From an uncultured Clostridia bacterium (lineage in GTDB: Bacteria > Bacillota > Clostridia > TANB77 > CAG-508), in the NCBI GenBank assembly GCA_934129895.1, contig CAKOWY010000001.1, positions 310,001-374,000 of the forward strand: a DNA stretch of 64,000 nucleotides, read 5' to 3'. The notes below the pieces were generated by a model. The model was not told the origin of the DNA. It was given only the letters and a program-made list of their open reading frames with translations, and ran no database searches. Shown here one piece after another: positions 18,691 to 26,461 of the stretch (position 1 is its first letter; each line of letters starts with the position of its first letter). Position numbers and translations under genes: made by a program.

Positions 18691-20993
18691 TATTTTTCTT
18701 CCTCCACCTTTTTTACAGTATATTCTATAACATTTATAGTTTTTATATTCAATTTTGATGCAATATCATCTTCATCCATTTTTGCAATACGCACTGTCTT
18801 TTTAGACTCAAGTTTTATATCAGCATCCTTTATTTTTCCAATTATCCTTGTATCATTATCCATTCCGATTGGTAATGTCTTGTTTTGATTATCAAAATAA
18901 ACACAATTAGAAAATGCTAATATATTAGAACCTCTTTCAAAATTAATTTTAAATAAGTTTATTTTATTTTTTTCAGATTTTTCTATTCCATCTAATATTT
19001 CATTTTCTGCACATAAATTAAATACATTTATCTCATTTGCATCAATATTTTCTTCTTCTTCTTTCCATAAGTATGCAGAAAGATTCTCACTTAATGTTAT
19101 TTTATCAAGTGCATCATTTATTCTCCAATTAATTTGACTTAAATTTGCTCTATAATCTGCTATTTTGTATTGTTTTGCTACACCTAATATTTCATATTTA
19201 TTTTTTGGATGTTCTCTATGTTCTTTATTAGCTAATTTTTTTATTTTTCTTGTATCTTCTTCCAATCCATCAAATATATCTATTGTTTCGTCTTTATTTA
19301 TTGCTTTAAAATCTGCTTTTACTTTTTTTAGATATCCATCTAATTCTTTTGGTTCTAATGAATTTGTTCTTATTTTATTTAATGCAATTAATTGATCTGT
19401 TGTAGTTATATATATTGCATCTAATTCTTCTTTATTTAATTTATTGCGTTGTAATTTATCAATTGTGTTTCCAAATTCTTCAAAATCTTCGTCATAATCA
19501 AAATTTTTAGTATGTGGTTTTACATTTATTTGTTCTTCTTCACCTTCATTTAAAGCTTGAACTTCATCTTTATTACTATATTTCCAAAATTCAAATATAC
19601 TCTTTTTATGATTATCTATTTCTTGAATATATGCTGTTGCATTCTCAATTTTTTTGTTTAAATTTACAATTTTTAATTTTAAAGCATTTATATCTAATAT
19701 AATATTTTTTAGATTATTTTCGCTTTCTACTACTTTTTTACCTTTTGCAACTAATTCCTCAAGTTTATATTGTTCTTTTAATATTTCATCTATATATTCA
19801 ATCTCTTGGCTATCTTCATTTTTTTCTGTTTCAACTGCAATTTCATTATTTTCTTTTTCTTCTTTTTTCTTAGTCTTTTTTCCACTATATTTAAAGAAAT
19901 ATTTTACTTTTCCGAAAAATGTTTTCTTACATTCCAAAAATACTGATATTTGCTTTTCTTTTGATATATATTCACTTTCTAATTCTTCTGATTGTTTTTG
20001 CAATATATTTAATTTTTCTTTATATTTATTGTATTCTATTACTGACTCTTTTTCTTTTTTAATCATTTCTTTATATTGCAAATTAATCCAATCACTTAAA
20101 GAATCATATTTTAATATTTCTTCATTATATAAAAATTCAATTGTTCCTTGTTTATCTACTTGAGTATTAAATTTATAACAACTTGGTAACTCTGTTTGTA
20201 ATATATATAATGCTTTTACTAGTTTAAAAAATTTACCTGCATCAATTTTACTTGTTAATTTTACTTTATATTCTGATTTTATTTTTTCTAATACTTCTGT
20301 TTGTCCAATAATCTGTAATGATTTTTTTTCTGTTTTATCACTTACTTCATATACTGATGGCCAATTTTCTGTTATTGTATATAAATAATTTATTAAACTA
20401 TCTATTTCTGTCTTATTTAACAATTCTTTTGAGTAGTCCATATTACAAATTGGAACAAATATTTTTCCCGATTTTTTCTTTTCTAATTGCTTTTTTAGTA
20501 TATAGAAAAATGTAGAAAAGTCTCTATCTTCTGTTGGAACCATCATAAAATACTTGTCATTTACTTCTGAATAATATATTTGCCATAGATAATTACCTGG
20601 ATATCTTATTTTAAATGGCATTTTTTTGCATAATTCTTGTTGTTCTTCTTCAATTTTCTCAATTTCAGCTATATTCATTTCTTCAACCATTTTTATGAAT
20701 GTTTCATAATTTATCATTTCCTCTTCTGTTTTAGGATCTATATAATAAATTAATGGTTTCGATTTTTTGTATTTTGTTTTTGTACTTTCCCCTCTATTAC
20801 AAGGAGTTAACAATATTTCTAATTCTTTTGGAGATATAAATCTATATTGTCTATATTGATTTTCTTCTATTCCAAGATTTGGTCGAAAATCTATATTTTC
20901 AACATACTTTAACGTTCCTGGTATTTTTTCTAAGTCTAATCCTATGTATTCTAGTTTTTTTGTTATTTCATCTGCATTTTTTTTCTTTTCCAA
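18690..20993 (-). CDS. Large soluble charged protein of unknown function, coupled to era
   Basis: I do not recognise this 767-residue protein. It begins with TTG (20991-20993) behind GAAAGGAG. It has no signal peptide or membrane segment. Residues 1-320 look globular (alpha/beta), residues about 320-500 are Lys/Glu-rich with predicted coiled coil and an intervening aromatic-basic patch (FFGKVKYFFKYSG near 368), and residues 540-767 are again globular and end in a beta-rich region. It ends one base into era (TAATG), which implies translational coupling. Its placement suggests a housekeeping rather than a mobile gene, but no motif allows a function. Confidence 0.6.
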   Translation of the reverse strand: MEKKKNADEITKKLEYIGLDLEKIPGTLKYVENIDFRPNLGIEENQYRQYRFISPKELEILLTPCNRGESTKTKYKKSKPLIYYIDPKTEEEMINYETFIKMVEEMNIAEIEKIEEEQQELCKKMPFKIRYPGNYLWQIYYSEVNDKYFMMVPTEDRDFSTFFYILKKQLEKKKSGKIFVPICNMDYSKELLNKTEIDSLINYLYTITENWPSVYEVSDKTEKKSLQIIGQTEVLEKIKSEYKVKLTSKIDAGKFFKLVKALYILQTELPSCYKFNTQVDKQGTIEFLYNEEILKYDSLSDWINLQYKEMIKKEKESVIEYNKYKEKLNILQKQSEELESEYISKEKQISVFLECKKTFFGKVKYFFKYSGKKTKKKEEKENNEIAVETEKNEDSQEIEYIDEILKEQYKLEELVAKGKKVVESENNLKNIILDINALKLKIVNLNKKIENATAYIQEIDNHKKSIFEFWKYSNKDEVQALNEGEEEQINVKPHTKNFDYDEDFEEFGNTIDKLQRNKLNKEELDAIYITTTDQLIALNKIRTNSLEPKELDGYLKKVKADFKAINKDETIDIFDGLEEDTRKIKKLANKEHREHPKNKYEILGVAKQYKIADYRANLSQINWRINDALDKITLSENLSAYLWKEEEENIDANEINVFNLCAENEILDGIEKSEKNKINLFKINFERGSNILAFSNCVYFDNQNKTLPIGMDNDTRIIGKIKDADIKLESKKTVRIAKMDEDDIASKLNIKTINVIEYTVKKVEEEK

Positions 20994-21067
20994 AACTAGA
21001 CTCTCCTTTCACTTTTTATTCTTTTTTATTTTACTATTTTTTTTTGAAAATATCAAGTTTTATAGCA

Positions 21068-21097
21068 AAAAATAGTAAGACATTTCTTACTATTTTT
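21068..21097 (-). terminator. Rho-independent terminator after the peroxiredoxin gene
   Basis: A perfect 13-bp stem (AAAAATAGTAAGA with its complement) and a 4-base loop, followed by a T-run on the minus strand, 20 bases downstream of the peroxiredoxin stop. Confidence 0.85.
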
Positions 21098-21117
21098 AAC
21101 GGTTTTTATCTGTTTTT

Positions 21118-21762
21118 TTATTTGAATTCTAAATACCAATTTAATCTATTTGGTGATTCATTTTTCATTCTTTCTTCTATCTCTAAATATGTTTTTGGAG
21201 GATATAGTAATGTAGGATCTCCTTCTCTCCAATTAGCTGGTATTACAGTTTGTGATTTTTCTGAATATTGCAATGCTTCTACAATTCTTATTATTTCTGG
21301 AATGTATCTTCCTATATTCAAAGGATATGTAAGTATTACTCTGACAATTCCTTTATCATCTAATATAAAAACACTTCTTACTGTTTCTGTTGAACTAACA
21401 TCATTTGATATCATTCCATACTGTCTTGCTATACTACCGTTTCTATCTGCAATTATAGGAAATGGTAATACAATTCCAGTCATGCTATATATATTTCTCA
21501 TCCATTCTAAATGAGAGGGATTACTATCTATGCTTAGTCCTAACAATTCTGTATTTAATTTTTGAAAAAATGGATATGCTTTGGCAAATTCTATCATTTC
21601 TGTTGTACATACTGGGGTAAAGTCTCCTGGATGAGAAAAAAATATAAGCCATTTTCCTGCATAATTATTTAGTTCAATTTCTCCATAAGTTGTTACTGCT
21701 TTAAAGTTTGGAGCTTTTTGTCCTATTTTTACATTTCCATTCATCATTAATTCATAGTCCAT
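21118..21762 (-). CDS. 1-Cys peroxiredoxin (Prx6/AhpC-like)
   Basis: 214 residues from the ATG at 21760-21762, preceded by AAAGGAG; a longer in-frame reading has no ribosome site. It reduces H2O2 and organic peroxides in the cytosol. The thioredoxin-fold active site is PGDFTPVCTTEM with the peroxidatic cysteine at residue 52, and the conserved Arg and the WREGDP and PPKT segments of the Prx6 branch are present. No other cysteine occurs: the C-terminus NRLNWYLEFK lacks the resolving cysteines found in relatives ending C-x-D-W-Y-x-C. Regeneration must therefore use an external thiol. It follows the cation ATPase by 52 bases and may be read through from it. Confidence 0.9.
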   Translation of the reverse strand: MDYELMMNGNVKIGQKAPNFKAVTTYGEIELNNYAGKWLIFFSHPGDFTPVCTTEMIEFAKAYPFFQKLNTELLGLSIDSNPSHLEWMRNIYSMTGIVLPFPIIADRNGSIARQYGMISNDVSSTETVRSVFILDDKGIVRVILTYPLNIGRYIPEIIRIVEALQYSEKSQTVIPANWREGDPTLLYPPKTYLEIEERMKNESPNRLNWYLEFK

Positions 21763-21814
21763 AAAAAATTCTCCTTTCAAATTATTATATTTGAAAGAAG
21801 AATTTTTGTTAATT

Positions 21815-24532
21815 TTATTCATCTTTTGCTGTATTTAACTTAAACAATTTTAAAATTTCTACTATAATTACTGGTGAAATAATTAAAATTATTGTTTCAA
21901 TTACATTATCTTTTGGAAGTATTGGAATACTAAATATTGTTCTTAATTGCGGTATAAATAATATTACAACCATCAATAATGCTGATGCAAGAATTGCTAA
22001 TATTAATACTCCATTTCCTAATATTCCTGTTTTAAATATTGATTGTTTGTTATCTCTTACATTAAATACATGAATTAGTTCTGAAAATGCTAATACTATA
22101 AATGCCATTGTTTGCCCAACTTCTATTTTTGTTTGTTCTAATGTTAATCCTTCTATTGCTTGTGTTGTTGATCCTATTCCTATTAAATATGCTGCAAGTG
22201 TTAATAACCCAATCATTATTCCTTGATAAATAATTCTAAATGTTCTTCCTTTTGTAAATATACCTTCATCTTTCTTTATTGGTTTTCTGCTCATTATATC
22301 TGAATTGGCTGGATCAAATGCTAATGCTAATGCTGGAAATGTATCTGTTACTAAGTTTATCCATAAAATATGTATTGGCATTAAAACTTGTATCATTGTT
22401 ACATCTGATATTCCAAAAAATTGTCCTATTTGTGGTGCAAACAATGTTGCTAATAATAATACTATAACTTCTCCAACATTACATGAAAGTAAAAATTGAA
22501 TTACTTTTAGAATATTGTCATATATACGTCTACCTTCTTCAACTGCTGATACTATTGTAGCAAAATTATCATCTGTTAGTATTACATCTGCAGCTTCTTT
22601 TGCTACTTCTGTTCCAACTTTTCCCATTGCGCAACCAATATCTGCTGTTTTTAATGCTGGACTATCATTTACTCCATCACCTGTCATTGCAACAATTTCA
22701 CCATTAGCTTGCCAAGCTTTTACTATTCTAACTTTATGTTCTGGTGAAACTCTTGCATATACTGAATATTTTCTTATATTCTTTGTTAAGTCACTATCTG
22801 ACATTTTATCAAGTTCAGTACCTGTTAATGCTTCACTTTCATCTACCAATATTCCTAATTTTTTTGCAATTGCAATTGCAGTTACCTTATGATCTCCTGT
22901 AATCATAACTGTTTTTATTCCTGCTTTTTTACATTTTTCAACTGCCCTTTTTGCTTCTAATCTTGGTGGATCTATCATTCCAACCATTCCAATAAATGTC
23001 AAGTTATTTTCTATTGTTTTCATTTCTTCTTTTGATGGTAAATGATCCATTTCTTTATATGCAAATGCTAATACTCTTAATGCTTCTTTTGCCATTTTTT
23101 CATTATTTTCTCTTATCCATTTTGCATAACTATCTAAATTTGTTCTAATTTCCCCTTTGTATAAGAATGAGTTACAACATTTTAATAATTCGTCAACTCC
23201 ACCTTTTGTATATACAATATATTTTCCATTATTTTTATTTACTGTTGTCATCAATTTTCTTTCAGAATCAAATGGAACTTCTTGAACTCTTGGATTTTCT
23301 CTATATATAGATTTTTCATAATCTAACTTAAATGCCATATCTACTAATGCTGTTTCTGTTGGATCTCCCGCAAGTTGTCCATTTTCTAGTACTCTTGAAT
23401 CATTACACAACATGCAATTATATACTAATTTTTTAAAATCTTCAGTTGTATTTATTTTATTTATATCTTGTAATATATCATCACAAAATACTTTTTCAAC
23501 TGTCATTTTGTTTTGTGTCAGTGTTCCTGTTTTATCAGAACATATTACAGTACTACTTCCTAGTGTTTCTACTGCTGGTAATTTTTTAACTATCGCATTT
23601 TTCTTTACCATCTTTTGAACACCTATTGCTAAAACTATTGTTGATACTGCTACAAGTCCTTCTGGTATTACAGCTACAGCAAGTGATACCGCTGTCATAA
23701 ACATATTTATAATTTCTTTTCCTTGTATTAATCCTATTATAAATATAACTGCACATATAACTATACAAGCTATTCCTAATGTTTTTCCTAAATTATTTAG
23801 TCTTTGCTGTAATGGTGTTTCTTGCTTTTCTGCATTATCTAACATTCCTGCAATTTTTCCAACTTCTGTATCCATTCCTGTATTTACTACAATTGCTTTT
23901 CCTCTTCCATAAGTTATTAAACTTGATGAAAATAGCATATTTTTTCTATCACCAATTCCAATTTCTGCACCATCTATTTTTTCAGAAATCTTCTCTACTG
24001 GAACTGATTCTCCTGTTAATGATGATTCTTGAGATTTTAAGTTTACAGCTTCTATTATCCTTAAATCTGCAGCTACATAATCTCCTGTTTCTATAACAAC
24101 AACATCACCTGGTACTAATTCTCTTGCTGGTATTACTTGTTCTTTTCCATTTCTTATTACTTTTGAGGCATGACTACTTAATTTTTTTAATGCTTCTAAA
24201 GATTTTTCTGCTTTACTTTCTTGTGCTACTCCTATTACTGCATTTAATAATACTACTATTAATATTATTATTGTGTCTGAAAAACCTTCTCCTTGTGCTA
24301 CTCCTACTACTCCTGATACTATTGCTGCTATTATTAATACAATTATTGAAAAATCTTTAAATTGTTCCAAAAATTTTTTTAGTAATGAATCTTTTTTCTT
24401 TTCTTGTAATTCATTTATTCCATATTTTTTTACCTTTTCTTGGACTTGATTAGTGTTCAAACCTTTTTGACAATCTGTTCCTAATTCTTTTTCTACTTCT
24501 TGGCTTGTTTTATTAAACCAATTTTTTTCCAT
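21815..24532 (-). CDS. P-type cation-transporting ATPase (PMCA/SERCA type), probable Mn2+/Ca2+ exporter
   Basis: 905 residues. It has an N-terminal cation-ATPase domain, a TGES actuator loop (SSLTGESVP), PEGL in helix M4 (AVIPEGLVAV), the phosphorylation site CSDKTGTLTQNKM, the KGGVDELL nucleotide site, TGDGVNDSPALK, and ten membrane helices with NLVTDTFPALALAFD in M6. These are typical of calcium-type P2 ATPases. The 5' leader carries a yybP-ykoY riboswitch, which senses Mn2+, so in this organism the pump is more likely to export Mn2+ (or both Mn2+ and Ca2+). This substrate call is inference from the regulation. Confidence 0.93.
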   Translation of the reverse strand: MEKNWFNKTSQEVEKELGTDCQKGLNTNQVQEKVKKYGINELQEKKKDSLLKKFLEQFKDFSIIVLIIAAIVSGVVGVAQGEGFSDTIIILIVVLLNAVIGVAQESKAEKSLEALKKLSSHASKVIRNGKEQVIPARELVPGDVVVIETGDYVAADLRIIEAVNLKSQESSLTGESVPVEKISEKIDGAEIGIGDRKNMLFSSSLITYGRGKAIVVNTGMDTEVGKIAGMLDNAEKQETPLQQRLNNLGKTLGIACIVICAVIFIIGLIQGKEIINMFMTAVSLAVAVIPEGLVAVSTIVLAIGVQKMVKKNAIVKKLPAVETLGSSTVICSDKTGTLTQNKMTVEKVFCDDILQDINKINTTEDFKKLVYNCMLCNDSRVLENGQLAGDPTETALVDMAFKLDYEKSIYRENPRVQEVPFDSERKLMTTVNKNNGKYIVYTKGGVDELLKCCNSFLYKGEIRTNLDSYAKWIRENNEKMAKEALRVLAFAYKEMDHLPSKEEMKTIENNLTFIGMVGMIDPPRLEAKRAVEKCKKAGIKTVMITGDHKVTAIAIAKKLGILVDESEALTGTELDKMSDSDLTKNIRKYSVYARVSPEHKVRIVKAWQANGEIVAMTGDGVNDSPALKTADIGCAMGKVGTEVAKEAADVILTDDNFATIVSAVEEGRRIYDNILKVIQFLLSCNVGEVIVLLLATLFAPQIGQFFGISDVTMIQVLMPIHILWINLVTDTFPALALAFDPANSDIMSRKPIKKDEGIFTKGRTFRIIYQGIMIGLLTLAAYLIGIGSTTQAIEGLTLEQTKIEVGQTMAFIVLAFSELIHVFNVRDNKQSIFKTGILGNGVLILAILASALLMVVILFIPQLRTIFSIPILPKDNVIETIILIISPVIIVEILKLFKLNTAKDE

Positions 24533-24636
24533 ACCAATTACCTCTCTTTTCTAATTGTATTTTTTGTCTTTTAACTTTAGTTCTAAACTTTACATATAAA
24601 ATTTATGCTTGTATATAATATTTAGAACCAAATAAA

Positions 24637-24688
24637 GACTTTTAAAGAAAAAATATAATTAAATTATTATATCCTTTCTTTAAAAGTC
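24637..24688 (-). terminator. Riboswitch-controlled terminator upstream of the cation ATPase
   Basis: A perfect 14-bp inverted repeat (24675-24688 with 24637-24650) followed on the minus strand by TTTATTT. Its 5' arm includes the CTTTT that closes helix P1 of the adjacent aptamer, so terminator and folded aptamer are mutually exclusive: metal binding should allow read-through. Confidence 0.75.
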
Positions 24689-24767
24689 TCGTTTACTCCT
24701 TGAAGCTTGTTAACCAGATTCTTATGAATCGCGGTTGTTGATTAACAATTTAAAACTACTCCCTCTT
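24682..24767 (-). promoter_or_regulatory. yybP-ykoY (Mn2+) riboswitch aptamer
   Basis: On the minus strand the leader starts AAGAGGGAGTAG and ends GAGACTTTT, matching the conserved ends of the yybP-ykoY class (GGAGUAG near the 5' end, AAGAC/GAGAC at the 3' end). P1 can form between AAGAG and CTTTT. TTGTTAA pairs perfectly with TTAACAA to form the long leg, whose tip contains TCAACAACCG and a GATTC/GAATC hairpin; CTTC/GGAG forms the second leg. A terminator overlapping P1 and a P-type ATPase follow. The class binds Mn2+ (established knowledge) and commonly controls cation exporters. Confidence 0.9.
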
Positions 24768-24770
24768 AAT

Positions 24771-24776
24771 ATTATA
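24771..24776 (-). promoter_or_regulatory. -10 box for the riboswitch-ATPase transcript
   Basis: TATAAT about 5 bases before the riboswitch 5' end. The -35 region would fall in the 3' end of the tRNA gene and is poor, so read-through from the strong tRNA promoter may also contribute. Confidence 0.55.
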
Positions 24777-24794
24777 GAATTTTATTTATTATTT

Positions 24795-24869
24795 TGGTGA
24801 CCCGTACGAGAATCGAACTCATGATTCCACCTTGAGAGGGTGGCGTCTTAGCCGCTTGACCAACGGGCC
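24795..24869 (-). tRNA. tRNA-Glu, anticodon CTC
   Basis: A 75-base cloverleaf including an encoded CCA. The acceptor GGCCCGT pairs with ACGGGTC (one G-T wobble), the anticodon stem CCACC/GGTGG encloses loop CTCTCAA giving anticodon CTC, and the T-arm contains GTTCGATTC. The body is nearly identical to standard Firmicute tRNA-Glu; the CTC isoacceptor is less usual than TTC in such an AT-rich genome. Confidence 0.95.
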
Positions 24870-24889
24870 ATTATTTTTAGTACTTATTA

Positions 24890-24918
24890 TTTATATCATA
24901 TTTATTTTAATTCGTCAA
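24890..24918 (-). promoter_or_regulatory. Promoter of tRNA-Glu
   Basis: TTGACG (24913-24918), a 17-base spacer and TATAAA (24890-24895) on the minus strand, about 20 bases before the tRNA 5' end. Confidence 0.8.
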
Positions 24919-24946
24919 TTGTTTTTTGTATTTTTTCATATATAAA

Positions 24947-24979
24947 AAGCCATAAATCGCAAAAAGCAATCTATGGCTT
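24947..24979 (-). terminator. Terminator after the HNH/ParB-like gene
   Basis: AAGCCATA pairs with TATGGCTT (24972-24979 and 24947-24954) followed by TTTATA on the minus strand, just after the stop of the HNH gene. Confidence 0.7.
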
Positions 24980-24985
24980 GGGCTG

Positions 24986-25639
24986 TTAGAATATTACTTC
25001 TACATTCTCAAGTACAATTGTTTGAATTTCTTTTATCCGATTATTTTTCGCATAAAGAACTGCTGTGAAACCATCCAGAACAAAATTATGACAATCCACA
25101 ATAATGGGTTTAGGAAACTGTTTACATCTCATATAGTACTCTTTTATTTTTTTATACTTATTGGTACTGGTATCTGTTAAGTCTATTGTAACTATCAAGT
25201 CAGATATTGGTCTTTTGCTAATCCATTCTTCTGGCAAAATGTGTACCCATCTTATTTGAAACATTTTGCTTTGGAAATATTCTCTCCTAAATTGTGATTG
25301 TAGCTTCTCATCTTTTAGGTTCATATAAGCTCTGAACTGTTCTGGCGTCATATCTTCTTTTTTGCCATTACAATTTCTGCAACATGGAACCATATTTTGA
25401 GGAATTGTTGGACCACCCAATGCTTGTGGATATACATGATCTAATGTTATTTTACTCTTTTCAACATGTTTACCACAATAATGGCATCTATCATTTCCTT
25501 TCAATTTATATGTTATGTCATACATTATATCTTGAAACTTTCCTTGCCGTCCTTTCAATTTCAACACATTTTCTGTTTCAAAAGCAATAATTTCTCCTTC
25601 TTTTTCAAAAGTATACCCCTTAGGAATTTCAATAATCAT
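24986..25639 (-). CDS. HNH endonuclease domain protein with ParB-like C-terminal segment
   Basis: 217 residues. Residues 54-110 are an HNH nuclease: CHYCGKH, LDHVYPQALGG and CCRNCNGKK supply two CxxC zinc pairs, and DH of LDHVYP is the catalytic core. Residues 130-215 contain PKPIIVDCHNFVLDGFTAV followed by IQTIVLE, which resembles the N-terminal ParB/Srx-type fold (P-I-x-V, D-G-x-x-R). The two-part architecture suggests a DNA-acting protein. It is AGGAGG-led and has its own terminator. Base composition stands out: bases 25381-25440 are 38% GC, against roughly a quarter nearby, and it holds two CGG codons, otherwise absent from normal genes here. Recent transfer is likely. Confidence 0.75.
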   Translation of the reverse strand: MIIEIPKGYTFEKEGEIIAFETENVLKLKGRQGKFQDIMYDITYKLKGNDRCHYCGKHVEKSKITLDHVYPQALGGPTIPQNMVPCCRNCNGKKEDMTPEQFRAYMNLKDEKLQSQFRREYFQSKMFQIRWVHILPEEWISKRPISDLIVTIDLTDTSTNKYKKIKEYYMRCKQFPKPIIVDCHNFVLDGFTAVLYAKNNRIKEIQTIVLENVEVIF

Positions 25640-25702
25640 TAAATCTCCTCCTTCTACTTTTGTTGTTTTTATATTATATCATTTTTTATTTTTAGTCAAA
25701 TT

Positions 25703-26410
25703 TTATTCATAAAAATAATCAATAATTCCATTGTATATTCCCCATGCAAGTCTATTTTGATATTCATCTTCTAAAAGCTTTTTTTCTTCTTCTGGATTAG
25801 ACAAAAATCCACACTCAACTATTGTTATTGGAATTTCTACGTTTTTTATAATATATATATTGTCAATTGTTTTTGCAATTCTGTTATTTTCTTTTGGCAT
25901 AACATTATTTAAATTATTTTGTATTAATTCTGCTATCTTTTTTCCCTCTTCACTTCCTGCTTTATAAAATGTTTGCCACCCATCATATTTCTGTTGTGGT
26001 ATTTTATTTAAATGTATTGATACAAATAAATCTGCTGAACTTTCATTTCCTATTTTTACTCTATTATGTATGTCAGATATTTTTTTCTGTTTCAATGTTT
26101 TGGCATCTAAATCATATATTGCATTTTCATCTGATCTTGTTAATATTACTGTAGTTCCACTTTGTTCAAGTAAATTTTGCAATTTTAAAGCAATTTTCAA
26201 ATTTGTTTCAGCTTCTGTTGTTCCAGAACTACTTTGTGCTCCTTCATCTGGTTTTCCATGTCCTGCATCTATTACTATTGTTTTTCCTGATACAGGTAAT
26301 GATACTGTTGGAACCATTTCTTTTTTGTCTGTTATTAATATAAATGTAAATATTGAGACAAATACACTCATTAATAAAAATGTTATTCTTTTTTTGCTTA
26401 ATACTATCAT
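25703..26410 (-). CDS. cwlD: N-acetylmuramoyl-L-alanine amidase, CwlD-like (amidase_3)
   Basis: 235 residues with an N-terminal signal anchor (about 9-26) and an amidase_3 domain: IVIDAGHGKPDEGA (zinc His), E of TEAETNL (zinc Glu), SIHLNKIP (zinc His) and VECGFLSNPEE with the catalytic Glu. Size and layout fit CwlD, which removes peptides from spore cortex muramic acid to allow muramic-delta-lactam formation and germination. Other sporulation genes in the window support this. It follows the CBS-domain gene after a hairpin whose 3' arm contains the gene's own GGGAG ribosome site. Confidence 0.85.
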   Translation of the reverse strand: MIVLSKKRITFLLMSVFVSIFTFILITDKKEMVPTVSLPVSGKTIVIDAGHGKPDEGAQSSSGTTEAETNLKIALKLQNLLEQSGTTVILTRSDENAIYDLDAKTLKQKKISDIHNRVKIGNESSADLFVSIHLNKIPQQKYDGWQTFYKAGSEEGKKIAELIQNNLNNVMPKENNRIAKTIDNIYIIKNVEIPITIVECGFLSNPEEEKKLLEDEYQNRLAWGIYNGIIDYFYE

Positions 26411-26419
26411 AATAAAAAA

Positions 26420-26452
26420 ACTCCCATACTTTTTTTATTATTGTATGCGAGT
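26420..26452 (-). terminator. Terminator/hairpin covering the cwlD ribosome binding site
   Basis: ACTCGCATAC (26443-26452) pairs with GTATGGGAGT (26420-26429) with one G-G mismatch, followed on the minus strand by TTTTTTTATT and then the cwlD ATG. The GGGAG in the 3' arm is the only Shine-Dalgarno sequence for cwlD. Confidence 0.7.
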
Positions 26453-26461
26453 CTTTTTTTA

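Noticed and set aside
24124..24360. Long leucine-rich open frame on the plus strand inside the cation ATPase
   Set aside because: It is a low-complexity antisense shadow of the ATPase, as are similar Leu/Phe/Ser-rich plus-strand frames elsewhere; no ribosome site or family.
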